Source: Labia minor (lineage: Eukaryota > Arthropoda > Insecta > Dermaptera > Spongiphoridae). From it: a DNA stretch of 64,000 bases. This document shows, piece after piece, positions 25,976 to 37,443 of this stretch. Made by a program: the position numbers and the translations under genes. Location of the stretch: positions 90,396,107-90,460,106 of the forward strand of contig OY720344.1 of assembly GCA_963082975.1 (NCBI GenBank), in the 5' to 3' direction. Under the pieces are notes generated by a model. It saw only the letters and a list, made by a program, of their open reading frames with translations, ran no database searches and had not been told where the DNA came from. The stretch's first letter is position 1. Every line of letters starts with the position of its first letter.

Positions 25976-26559
25976 AGCTAATTTTATTATTTGTTCATGT
26001 CTTATTTTTTCCAAGTGAACAAAAAGACGTATTATTCACAATTTATGTTTTCAAAAGATTTTCAAAAAATATTTAAAAGATAATTTTGTCTTGAACGAAA
26101 GGGCGCCAATTCTAAACTCCCTTTTCATCCATTATAATAAGTTATAAGTTATATTCAATAAAATGACAGAGATCAATGAAAAGTGACGTTATACGGATTA
26201 AAAGAATTATTTATTATTATTATTAAATTATTTTTATTTTCAAAGTTGAATATTTATCAAATTTAATTTTATCTAAATTTTTTTATGTTTAATTAAATGC
26301 AAAATTTTTTTGCTTGTTTTTATTGAAAATTATTTTTTTTTTCCTGTTTATATAATTTGTCTTTTAAATTTTCCTTTGGTATAGAAAATTTGTCCGATTG
26401 TAATAAAAGACCTTATTTTCTTCCCATAAATTCTTTAAAACTGTCCAAATAATAAAAAGGGCTCGTGTCACGCGTAGAAAAAAGCAATTTTTCCTTTTTT
26501 TTTCTTGTTATTTACAACTAATAAAGATGGATAGATATGTGTCATTGATGTTGGTGTTT

Positions 26560-26880
26560 GTGATGGTGTTTGGGATGACTAAGTCAAGTGTTGACGATGG
26601 TTACCTTTTTCCTGAGTAGTGGGAGTGATTAGCGTGTGTCCCGCACACTTCTTGCCCCTTACTCCTGGGTGCGCGTGGCGTGTGCCGGCCGATCGTGGGA
26701 ACGCCCTGGGGCTTGCACTCTCACCACCACTCACACCTCGAACTCCACTCGTATACTTATAACTATGCATCAGAGGCAAGTAGGAAGAAATTTCCTGAAG
26801 GTCCAGACACGCGTAAGACGCATGGCAAGACACGCGCCAGCAAATTCCATTGCAATTGCCCTTTAATTGGCCTTCTCCAG
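26560..26880. promoter_or_regulatory. GC-rich island with perfect Su(H) site and GACACGCG repeat
   Basis: CGTGGGAAC at 26694-26702 fits the Su(H) consensus fully. Two GACACGCG octamers start at 26806 and 26829, 23 bp apart, each containing the CACGCG box bound by Hes/Hey repressors. Overlapping open frames of 76-84 codons run on both strands without a recognisable domain. A regulatory island is the best reading. Confidence 0.45.
26806..26836. repeat. 23-bp-period repeat, locus 1
   Basis: Two units beginning GACACGCG and ending near GCAA, with period 23 bp. The unit closely resembles the three-unit array at 30814-30867 (shared AAGACGCA core). Confidence 0.6.
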
Positions 26881-28033
26881 CCTACACCCCGAAAAACTTT
26901 ATTGACCTAGTTCATGCATACTTTAAATATATTTATACAATATATTTCAAATTTTTAATTTTTTTTTCTTTATAATTTCATATGTGATAAGGGTACAAAA
27001 AAAAATTTTAAAAATATTTTTTTTCATATTTCCTCTTCAATGATTAACTTCCAGAATTAGAGCACTTTTTGAGTATCATAATTGATAGTTGACGTGATCT
27101 CTTTTCCAAATTGCTTGATGCAATCTTCGATTTATACTCTCAAAAATATTCATTGTTCATTGTTTAAGAAAATCAAGATAAAGGTAGAGAGTACCCGTTC
27201 TTCTGATAATACAACACCTTTATCCCGCTTTGGCGGCAACAGACTTGTTAGACAGTGTCCTTTCTTAAGATGCTCAGAGAAAGTTAGAGGATTTTTTTTT
27301 ACAGATTTACCGTTGATCATTTGTTATTAAAGATAAGCTAATTCATGTTAATTATTTAATGTATACATATTAAGACAAGAATTTCTATAGAATGTAATGC
27401 CGGTTTTCTTTTGTGATTTTATTCTAAAAAAAATATATTTGAAAGTTCATCAGAGAAATATGCGCTATCTCTCTAATAATGTTTCTATAATTTAAAATTA
27501 CTTTCAACTGCGTTTACTCGTCTCTCATTTTGAATGATAATTTTTTAATTTTTTTTTATTTTCTAATTTTCATTAAGTAACTAGAAATGACCTATAATTT
27601 AATAATTTTGATCCCCTTTGATATTAATTTCCCGATTGCAACCTCGATTTAAATTCTTTGCAAATATTATTCTCTCTGATACTAATTATATATTTTGTCT
27701 TATCACTATTAATTTCAAACCCCATCAATTTTCCTGCCTCGATTAATTTTTTATGCTACTTTAAATGTTATTAATTTATTTAAAAAAAATCAGAGTAAAC
27801 AAAATAAAAATAAAATATAAAATTAGCATAACACTAAACTACTATAAAAATAATATTAAAAAATATATTATATATTAAAATCTTACGTGAAAATCCAATT
27901 ATGAGATCAAATTTTCTTAATTAAAATAATTTACTCACATAATCTTAAAAATTAATAGTATTAAATTATAGCCGTAATGTGAATGTTTTCAAAGTTTAAA
28001 AGGCCAATAAGATCAATTGAGATATTGTAAATA

Positions 28034-28123
28034 TCAATAGATATATAAAAAGATTTTTATCTGCACATTGCTCAGAATTTAAATTACCGCCAAATTATCG
28101 CCACCAGCGCCTCTATGATCTAG
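28034..28123. mobile_element. Minimal Helitron derivative (both ends only)
   Basis: The left end reads ATAGATATATAAAAAG then TCTGCACATTGCTCAGAATT, as in the element starting at 38530. The right end CCAGCGCCTCTATGATCTAG resembles the 3' terminus at 40975. The copy is flanked by A on the left and T on the right, the Helitron target. At 90 bp it is almost nothing but ends. Confidence 0.5.
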
Positions 28124-28194
28124 TATGGTAACTAAACTATTTTTAATTAATATTCTTTATAATTTTTTTAAAATTTTTCTAATTAAAAAATCGA

Positions 28195-28345
28195 AAATCG
28201 GGCTTCGAGGTCTGGTGGCCAGCCCCTTTGTGCTTCCGTGTAAAAAATTCCAGGTCCCTGCGTGCGATAGTTTTTGCTGGAGAGCTCGGTCAAACAAACA
28301 CACAGACACATTACACTTGCTTTTATTATTATAAAGTGAGAAATA
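28195..28345. repeat. Probable transposon fragment
   Basis: A GC-elevated stretch ending GCTCGGTCAAACAAACACAC, AGACAC and TTTATTATTATA resembles the 3' tails of insect non-LTR or Helitron-type elements. No partner copy was found in this window, so the call is weak. Confidence 0.25.
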
Positions 28346-29794
28346 AAATTTAAAAAAAACAATATGATTTTAATATTTTATTTTTAATTTATGTCAATTT
28401 ATATTAATGATAATAGTTTACTTATATTTTAAAAACAAGGAATATGTAAAAAAAAATTAATTTGTTATTCATTTTAGTACTTATGTTATATGACAAACTT
28501 TACTTTTTTATATTAATAAGAATAAAGAAAGAATAAATTTCTCGGCAGTTATCTTTTATTCATATATTGATTATTCAGAAGGGTAATTTTTTTGTGTATC
28601 AATGAGTGAATCATAACGTCAAAGCCCTTATATAATGATTAATTATCTGCATTATAGAATATATTTACTTCATTTTTTCAATGTTAATGCGTATCTTTAC
28701 CGGTTAGTGGTTTAGGGTTTTATATACAATTAAAAGGGGGTCCAAAACTGTAATTGGAATTTCCAAGGAATAAAGTTAATACTGCTAATATTTTATATTT
28801 TAAGATATAAATACATTTTAGTTTAATGTAAATTTTTTTAGTAATGGTGCACTAAGGAAGCATACTGAACTTATTATAATATTATTAAAATATAAGTAAA
28901 TTTATTATTCCAAAGATCTAGTAAAAATTTACTAATTACTTTCTTAAAGACTTGATTAATTTTTTTTTAATTTTAATGATTTTTAATAAAATAAAGAATT
29001 AGAATAAAAAACTTTATTTGGAATTAATATTGAATGATATGCAAGCTAATAATAATAATAACAATATTTAAATATTCCAAAATAAATTATATTATTTTTT
29101 GATGGTTAATTTGTTTATATCTCTTAATTTACAATAATATGGTATGTGTGAGTTTATACAAGAATATTTCCAACACATATATCAAACTCATATAATATTC
29201 GGACCACATTATCTATTTTCAATTAAGTTGGAGGTCACATAGTCTACATATTTTAATCTTGCTAAAAAATGGTATAAAAGCAATTAAATTATGTATGATG
29301 GTCGTTTTAAATTTCAAGTTTTTTTTTAAACTGAAAATTATATTAGAATTATATTAAATTTTTTTTAAAAATATGTCAGTATTTTTAATCAAAAATTAAA
29401 AAAAAATTACATATTCAACTTACTAATATACTACCAATTTATTTAACAATATTTTTTTTTCGTTTTTAAAAAAACTAAATTAATAATTATTAAAATGAAA
29501 TTTTAAACTATAGTTCCAATAACTAAACTGAATAGAGAAATAAAAAGAGTAGATATATATATTAAAATAATTACTTAATGAAATTTATTTTTAAAACGCC
29601 TCAAATTATCATAACCTATAATTTGATGGGACACATGCGTCTCAAAGCGAGAAAGTTTTTGCCAATTGATAAGATTATATTATAAAAATTATATTTAAAT
29701 ATATTATTATTTTTTTAATCTTAAAAAATAATTAATATTATCATATTAATGTCTATTGCTGTTATAATACTATTATTTTAATATATATATATAT

Positions 29795-30643
29795 TTATCT
29801 TATCTTATTATACTAGCAAAAATTATATATATATTTGTATATAGGTATATTTGTATATTTTTGAGATATTAAACCGCTCTAAGGATTTTTTTTAAATTTT
29901 CACCATAGATAATATGCTAAGAAAAATCGATCTGTATTGGTTTCAGGCTCGAGAAAATTCAACTTTATTAGTATTTTCTTAATCTAAAATAGTAAATTTA
30001 AATGACGTCATCCATATTGAAATTTGCCTTTTTAAGTTAGCATCATATAATATATATGAAGAATTATAAAGCAAGAAATTTCCAATAAATTATTGAATAA
30101 ATTTGATTTAATAATATTAAATAAATTATATTATATAATTAAAATGTTTTTTAGATTAAATTATAAATAATATATATATATATAAATGATATTCGATTAT
30201 TATAAATAAAAAGAAAAAAGTATATAACCTCCTTTCTTAATTAAAATATAGACAAGTACAGGTATCAATATTTCAGAATTTATTTTATTATCAGTAGTAA
30301 TCTTCTGTCATAAGCTATTGGTATATTGAAAAATATAAAACTGAAGCTAACTAATTATAACAACATATATATATATATATATAATATAGGATCAAATATT
30401 TTATTTATTGATAAAAATCAAGTAAATTTGGATATATTTTTAGTCTTGAAATGAAAATCAAGTTATTTTAATTAATTTGTACCATTTTAGGAAACAAATT
30501 TTTGATGGGTCATTTTTAGAAAACCCATTAACACTTGTAATAAATAATTACAAAATTGTAAAATTTTTATTGTTTATAATAATAAATTATATAAATTTGT
30601 TAAAGGGTCGAGCGATAGCTCGGTGTTCCAGGTACTATATATG
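29795..30643. mobile_element. Interspersed repeat family H2, copy 1
   Basis: The left end TATCTTATCTTATTATACTA and the downstream AAACCGCTCTAAGGATTTTT recur at 36.42 kb. The right end AAAGGGTCGAGCGATAGCTC then GGTGTTCCAGGTACTAT recurs at 37.9 kb. CGAGC-GATA-GCTCG forms a 3' hairpin. An inner block with CTCGAGAAAATTCAACTTTA and ATGACGTCATCCA recurs near 41.5 kb. A Helitron-type element is likely, but the termini do not fit the CTRR rule cleanly. Confidence 0.5.
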
Positions 30644-30813
30644 ATAAAAACAATATTATACTTTTAATTTTAATTAAATTTTTTTTAAATTCATGAATAC
30701 ATAAATTTTGGTTATAAATATAACACTTTTTAAAAAAATCTTTAAGTGTTGAATTGTTCCACTTATTTTGACCGATGGAGTACCAATGAGTAGATAAATC
30801 TTGATGGAATCAC

Positions 30814-30867
30814 GACACGCGCAAGACGCACGTCAAGACACGCGCGAGACCAACGCTAAGACACGCG
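30814..30867. repeat. 23-bp-period GACACGCG repeat, locus 2
   Basis: GACACGCG starts at 30814, 30837 and 30860, exactly 23 bp apart. Each unit splits into two related halves of about 11-12 bp (GACACGCGCAA, GACGCACGTCAA). All three octamers contain CACGCG. A 72-codon plus-strand frame passes through it without any domain. Confidence 0.65.
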
Positions 30868-31128
30868 TCGACAGACTCCTAAAGAATTCCAGTTCCAAAC
30901 TATTCGAGAGCAGTACTACTGACCCATATTCTCACTATAAAAGAATCCAAATATATCTACACATTATGAGAAATCAGGAAGAAAGTTCATTGAAAAATTC
31001 TTGTTTGCTTAAAAATTAGGTTCATTAGCGGAAATAATTTTAATATTTAATTTGAATCCTAACCTGATTACAGATTTTATATAAATATGAATAAATAAAT
31101 AAGAAAAATAAAGAAATTTATTGTTTTT

Positions 31129-31757
31129 ACTATCTCGCCAGAGATAGTATTGCGATCATGAAAATTTTCGATGTTGAGATTTTGATGTTTTTATACGTTT
31201 TGAAGGTTCCTGAATCATTTTCACTAAGGTTGAGAAAAATGTCTGTGTGTGTGTATGTGTGTGTGTATGTGTGTATGTGTGTATGTGTGTATGTATGTAG
31301 GCAAGATTACGCAAAAACGGTTTGAGCTAGAATGATGAAATTTGGTACATGGACATTATTCAAAATTCATAGTTTTCTATCAACTTTTGAGAAATGTAGC
31401 TCAACCGGAAGAGGGTCATTACCTACAACGTTTTGATTTTTTTTCCTCTAAAGTGACCGTAAAAATAAAGATATATGTTTGATAATTTTTCACATGATTA
31501 ATAATTATATAAAACTGCTATATATAGAATTTCAGCTTGATTGATTCGCTGAAATTACCAGAATTAATTTTTTAACACTGAAAATCTCACGCGTCAACAC
31601 GTGACGTGGTGCCATCAACAAAAAGCCAAACATGCGCTGGTTTAATATTTATTATTTATTATTTATAATTTATAATTAATTAAATTTAATTTAAATATAA
31701 TATATTATGTTATTTAATCCAATTCAAATTGCGAGATAGTCGAGTGGAGACACTCCA
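31129..31757. mobile_element. Helentron-like non-autonomous element, full copy 2
   Basis: Nearly identical to the copy at 25316 from ACTATCTCGC (31129-31138) to GCGAGATAGT (31731-31740) and the stem-loop GAGTG-GAGA-CACTC (31742-31755). The microsatellite is shorter and reads (TGTGTA)n at 31243-31300. The close similarity suggests recent activity relative to the other repeats here. Confidence 0.75.
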
Positions 31758-33187
31758 GCTAATTTAATATAAAATTTATTCATTATAACTTTTTTTATAA
31801 TATATATTATTTATTATTATTTATATTATCATTATATATTTTAATCCATTTATTTTACATATTTTATATATATATAGCGATTTCATTTTTTTATAAATTA
31901 ATTTGTTCTTTTGTCTTTCCGTGATAATAGTATTCTTTGCTAACATATATGAAGTATTCTTTTTTCTATATTCTATTTTCCTTAATCATTAATTAAATCA
32001 AATTAATTTATAAATTTCTCCAAAAAAAAATAATAAAAGAAATAATAAATAATCCTAGATTATATTTTTTTATTAAAATAATTAAATAAAAATATAATTT
32101 TTAATAAGTAGATATTTATAATATATGAACTTACTTATAACTATTTATTATTATTATTATTTTTATTTTACTACTGAAATAGATTACATTAAGATTCCTT
32201 TCAGGTTTCTTGCTCATTTCATAATCTATAATTATTTTCATTAAAAAGATATTATTAAAAAAAATTTTCGTGAGAAAATGATTAATATTCTCTGATCAAT
32301 GTTAATAAATACAGGTTTGAATGATTTAACAACCAACTCATTTATAAATAGAAAAAAAAATTAAAAAAAAAAGAAACAAGTATGAAAAAAAAACAGTCAT
32401 CAATGAATGATCTGGATAAAGAAGTTGAGAGAAAGCGAAGCTTCTAATCTTTTAATGGTTTAGAAAATGCTAACAAAAACGGGGATAATGATACAGTTAA
32501 GGAGAAACAATGATTTGAATTGATTATCTTTATATAACTTTTAATGATAGAAGAATAAAATGCCCTAAAGATGTAACGCGACCTAAAATGGATCTCTTTT
32601 TTCTTAATAAAATAATAAATGGTCTATAATATCAATTTTTTAGGGAATTATGATGATATTATAAACTCTTATAAGATTTTTAATGCAAGTAAAAAGATTA
32701 AAAAAAAGTTAATGTAATAATAATAACGTAAATAACAAACATACATTTTTTAATATTATTAAAAATTTAATATTTAATAATGATAAAAAATATAATTAAA
32801 AGTATTGATGCAATTAAAGAGAGACAATTAGCATTTATCCTTTTTATTAATATTGAATTTTAAAATAACATGTCAATAAATAAAATTACTTTAGTTTTTT
32901 CTAATTGCTTTATTGATTAATATATATATATATATATATATATATTGTGGTGTCGGTTTATTTATCATTTTTATACTATTGAAGGTCTAAAAAAGCACAT
33001 TTTTTTTGTTGCAAAATTGGTTCGTTTTTGGAGATTTTTATTACTAATTTTTTTTTTTTTTGGAAATAATAATTAATTTATTATTTATTCATTGAAATTA
33101 ATTATTACACTGATTAATATTGTTGAATTTAAAAGAAAATAAATTTATGATCAATATTTGCTTAATATACATTTATTTATAATAATT

Positions 33188-33275
33188 ATAATCTAAGACG
33201 TCGATAGACGTCGTTTGCACCTCATCAACAGTAGCCGGACGTCTATAGACGTCATTTACGTCAACGTAATTTTTT
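33188..33275. repeat. GACGTC palindrome pair
   Basis: GACGTCGATAGACGTC (33197-33212) and the perfect palindrome GACGTCTATAGACGTC (33238-33253) start 41 bp apart in otherwise AT-rich DNA. They are followed by ATTTACGTCAACGT. This may be a transposon end or a protein-binding array; I do not recognise the family. Confidence 0.4.
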
Positions 33276-33887
33276 TGTAAAAAAATTAAAATTATTTAGA
33301 AAGTATTATATAAATATTAAATAAAAAATATACTATAAATATAAAAAATATTATTTTAAACATAATTAAATATTATTTTGAATGAAATTAAATATTATTT
33401 GAATAAAAATAAAATGGTTTTTTTTTTAGAATTATATATTTTTTATAAAAATATTATTATTATTGATCATGCATTCAAATAAGCAGGTTGTACTTAGAAA
33501 GAGTGCTGAGTTGTTTTTAATTATGTATCCTGTATCCATTCAGATATATTCTATTATTATTTATTATTTACAAGTAAAATATTTTATAAAATATTACGTC
33601 AATATTAAATATTAAATAAATAACCTTCTGTTTATAACTATGAAGGAGTCATTGGATTATATAACAGACAAAATCCAAATACTATATATTATAAAAATAT
33701 AAGTTTAATTCATATAATTTATTAGTTTAATATTTGTTAATTAAAATTTCACTATTTCTTTAAGTTGAATATGCGCCAATTTTCAGTTGTTGAAAGGAAT
33801 GTTAAGATATGAATAATAAGAACAACCATCCAGTTCTTTTTCCAGTACTTCTGACTTTTGTAAATGTTACGAAAGGAAGCGAAATAA

Positions 33888-34051
33888 AGGTGTCCTATGA
33901 TTAGTACAACACGTCCTCTCAAACTTAATCCCGATTTTCTTGATCTAAAGTAGCTTCCCTATTTTGTTTCCGGAGGCTGAGTGGACACCGTTCCATAAAC
34001 CTTAGAGAAATTAACATGTCAGGCCCGGGATTTAAACTCGGTACCAAGAGG
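33888..34051 (-). mobile_element. tRNA-derived SINE, copy 2 (degenerate)
   Basis: It matches the element at 12656-12836 on the same strand: GGTGTCCTATGATTAGTA, TTGATCTAAAGTAGCTTCCC and CGGAGGCTGAGTGGACACC on the plus strand. The B-box has decayed to GAGTTTAAATCC. Confidence 0.6.
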
Positions 34052-34626
34052 AACAAATTTTTTTCATTTTAAAAAAATTATATTTATTAGCCAAAATTTA
34101 CAGTAGTTTGCTTTATCAGAACATAAAAAAGTTGAAAGTTACAATATTTGATGATTATATTGCTTTTTTGCAATCAGCTAGTCAATTAATTAATATTTTA
34201 TTTACATTTTTTTTTGACTTAGGCATATTTTATTTTTAATATACATAGAACCAGGGTTGGGTCTGACAGCTCAAGGGTAACAAAACCTGGACATCACTAA
34301 GTGAGTCAACGTCATCACCACCGACTTCAACAACCGAAAATTGACACTAATTAACAAGAACTATTAATTTATATAATAAAGGAGAATTAATTTTTCATTT
34401 TTCATTTGAAATATAGATTTAAATGGCAAATTTTCAAAATAACTATCAATAATTTTAATATCAAATATGTATATACTTGGAGCTGTTTCTCGTAAAAGAC
34501 AGCTCTATATTCCCTTCCCATAATTATATTAAATAGGAATTATATGTTTATAATTAAGTCTGGGTATTATCAATTATGAAATTATTTTACACTCCAATTT
34601 CAAACTAGAAATATGTACTTAATATT

Positions 34627-34860
34627 TGTGCTATTCAGAAGCCAAAGCGATTTACTCCACTTATAAACAAACTGAGAAAATGAAGCCCAAAGTTCACAGC
34701 TTTTAGGAAATTCAGGGTTATTGATTACAGAAAAATGTATATTGCATTGCAATATTAGGATTATGAAGTTCATTATTCACTTCATATATTGCAGATTATA
34801 TTACATTACCAGCAAAATTTTAAAAATTGGAGTTAATCGGTTTGACTTCTGAGTAGCACA
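34627..34860. mobile_element. MITE family M2, copy 1
   Basis: Terminal inverted repeats of about 32 bp: TGTGCTATTCAGAAGCCAAA at the left, and TGTGCTACTCAGAAGTCAAA when the right end is inverted. The interior has ATGTATATTGCATTGCAATA. A second copy lies in Hey intron 1 at 44313-44533. Confidence 0.75.
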
Positions 34861-35139
34861 TTTATCTTAATATTTAATAATAATATTTAATCTGAATATA
34901 TATTCTTATTTTATTAATTATCTATAAATCTTTATGATAAAGATTCAGTAAGGATCAAGTTGAAATCCTCTGAGAATAAGTTAATAGATTTTTCATTCAT
35001 CAAATTTCTTCATTAAATTACATTAAAAGATTAATCCATCTCATATTATAGTTTATTTGATTAGAGATGAATCCTTAATAACAAACTGATAGTGTTTGTA
35101 CGAAATAAGGCGACCAATTAATGAAAGTGGTTGGTATTG

Positions 35140-35300
35140 TAATTGAATATTGATGAAAGTGTGAGGGGTTGATCGTGGGAAGAGCCAACATCATCGTATA
35201 GTCTTGGTGGCTTGTTATCTACGCACAGCCAAATACCCTAAAAGAGGGGAGTTTTTCAGGGGGAATACCACCCTCTATGTTACTCCCTCACTCGTCGAAT
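35140..35300. promoter_or_regulatory. GC-elevated element with Su(H) core upstream of Hey
   Basis: CGTGGGAA at 35174-35181 matches the eight-base Su(H) core (next base G, so not the full nine). The block is compact and complex in AT-rich surroundings, about 7 kb upstream of the Hey start codon. No exon is seen. Confidence 0.35.
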
Positions 35301-35839
35301 TATAATTATTTTGTTCAAATCAAACAATTTAATAAAAGAAAAAAATGTTAGATTAAAGACTTCTATAAATAATTGAGAAATTGTTGATTAGGGAAGAGAT
35401 AAAATGAATTTATTACTTTTTACTGATTTGAAAGTAATTATTGATGAAATTGGTTTTCATTTAATTATTAAATTGAAAATTTTAATAATATCTTAATGAA
35501 TTTAATATCATTTAAAATTAATTTAATTAATTTAATTAATATAAAGGTATTTCACAGTTTGACTTAAAGAAGAATTTTTGAGAAATCCCTGAATTATGGT
35601 ATTAATAACAATTTTTCTTTTAACTGATATTTATCACATATATAGAAAAAACGATTAAAATTTATACTTAGATAATACAAAAATACAAAAATTACCTTTT
35701 AGCTACTTTTAAACGTAAAGAAATGTGAAAATCTGTTTTCCTTCTTTCTATTTTAGTCAATTTTCAAAGTGAATTCAATTCAAAAAAGATACTACCCAAA
35801 TGATTTGTTGGAAAGAATAGCTTTGACGTATAGAAAGCA

Positions 35840-36090
35840 AAAGAGGCGGGAAAGAACTTAGTAAGGGTGACCAAAAGGGGGAAGAAACACGTTTTGCGGC
35901 GATATCTTTTAGTCAGCCACGTGTACAAGTACCTTACAATTACTTAGAAGGGCTACCCAAATTAAGATTTCAAAGATGACCGATCGACCCCCAACCACGA
36001 CAGAGGAGATTTATCTGGCACAATATATCGGACAACAATTCTTTAGAGAATCCTCTTAGATTCTAAGAGGTGCTTCAAATAGATATTTAA
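35840..36090. promoter_or_regulatory. GC-elevated element with CACGTG and 19-bp inverted repeat
   Basis: CACGTG at 35918-35923 and CCTCTTAGATTCTAAGAGG (inverted repeat, 36052-36070) lie in a block with GACCGATCGACCCCC. It is about 6.4 kb upstream of Hey and has no reading frame. The regulatory call is inference from composition. Confidence 0.3.
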
Positions 36091-36687
36091 AAAGTAATTT
36101 CTAGAAGGGGAAAATAAATTAAAACGTAGAATTTATTTTATAAATATTATGTATATATTATTTCTATATGTTTTTATATAGAATTTATAAAATGAAGATG
36201 TTTAGAATTCAAAATAGAAATTTAAAAATATTTTTATTTTTTTTAATTTTAATTTTAAAATAATTTAAAATTAAATATTCATTTTATATTTTAAGTTTTC
36301 TTAAATGAGCAGATTTCAATATAATTAAATAATTAAATTCATTTCTTTGAAAAAAATATAAAGTCTCTTGTTTTACCATTTTTGTCTAAAATTATATTAT
36401 ATAAACATGATAAAATATTATCTTATCTTATCTTATTATGCTAGCTAAAATTGTATATATGTATTTATCTATATATATTGGTTCTCAAAAACCGCTCTAA
36501 CGATTTTTTTCAAATTCACACTAGATATAGTATTTATAAAGAAAAATTAAGTTTTATTGATGATATCTCTTGAAACATACAGCTTCATTATTAATTTCTT
36601 AATTGAAAATTATATATGGAAAACGTCAAAATTTTTAATACTGCCTGCTAAGACAGTAAAAAAATGACAATTTTTTATCTAAATACA

Positions 36688-36758
36688 TATAGTCCAGCGG
36701 TTGGACTGATGTTTTAACGAGTGGATTTCGTCGGTTCGAAACTCGCCGGGTGAATCGT
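36688..36758 (+). tRNA. tRNA-like segment (SINE head or tRNA pseudogene)
   Basis: TAGTCCAGCGGTTGGACTG gives a D-arm with a GTCC/GGAC stem and an A-box-like sequence. GTCGGTTCGAAACTCGC gives a TTCGAAA T-loop and B-box. I cannot pair an acceptor stem or place a convincing anticodon, so this is not an intact tRNA gene. A tRNA-derived SINE head is the likeliest source. Confidence 0.35.
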
Positions 36759-37292
36759 TATTTAAAAATGAAAATAATGATTTTGTTATTTTTTTTTCTT
36801 TTTATCTATTGTTTACTTTTTAATAAATTACTATTCTATATTTATTTATTCATTGTTCTTTTATTAATAAAGTTTTAGATAGTTTTATAAGTTTTAATAT
36901 TTTTTCAATAAAATATTATTCAATATATTTATTAATATTATTTTATTTATTATTATTGAGTACCCGAAGTTCCATTCATTTTAATCAGATTGATGCAATG
37001 ATGCAACAGTTAATAATTGTAATATTGTAATAAATTTCTATCTTGAAAATTGTTACATATTATACAGGATATTTTAAAAACTATTTCTTTCTTTAATTAA
37101 TATTCATTTTTTCTATAAGTCAGATATATTTCCAAATATTAAATAATTTTTGAAGTGAAAACTTCTTTAGCGGCGTTGAGCACTTTTGCGGGATGGGGAA
37201 AAAGTATAGAACTCGCGTGATCGTGACCAACACCATGAAACCATCTGCTTTCAAATTTCTTATAACAGAGCGCGAAATTTGAATTGTCATTA

Positions 37293-37443
37293 GAACTGTT
37301 TTATAAATTATCTCTAACATATAAATATATATTTATTATGTAAAGTTCATTTCATATATACATATATAATCAAAATTATACGAAATGAACTTCACATAAT
37401 AAATATATATTTTATGTTAGAGATAAGAATTATAAAACAGTTC
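37293..37443. repeat. Foldback repeat, arms about 60 bp
   Basis: GAACTGTTTTATAAATTATC at the left is answered by GATAAGAATTATAAAACAGT at the right, and the arms continue inward to AAGTTCATTTC / GAAATGAACTT around an AT-rich loop at about 37356-37380. The flanks at 37148 and 37620 carry matching GAAGTGAAAACTTC-type palindromes. Confidence 0.65.

Noticed and set aside
28330-28345. GTGAGAAAT, GTGGGAATA and similar near-Su(H) strings here, at 6175, 58342 and 58853
   Set aside because: Each has A instead of C/T at the first consensus base, so they do not fit YGTGRGAAM.
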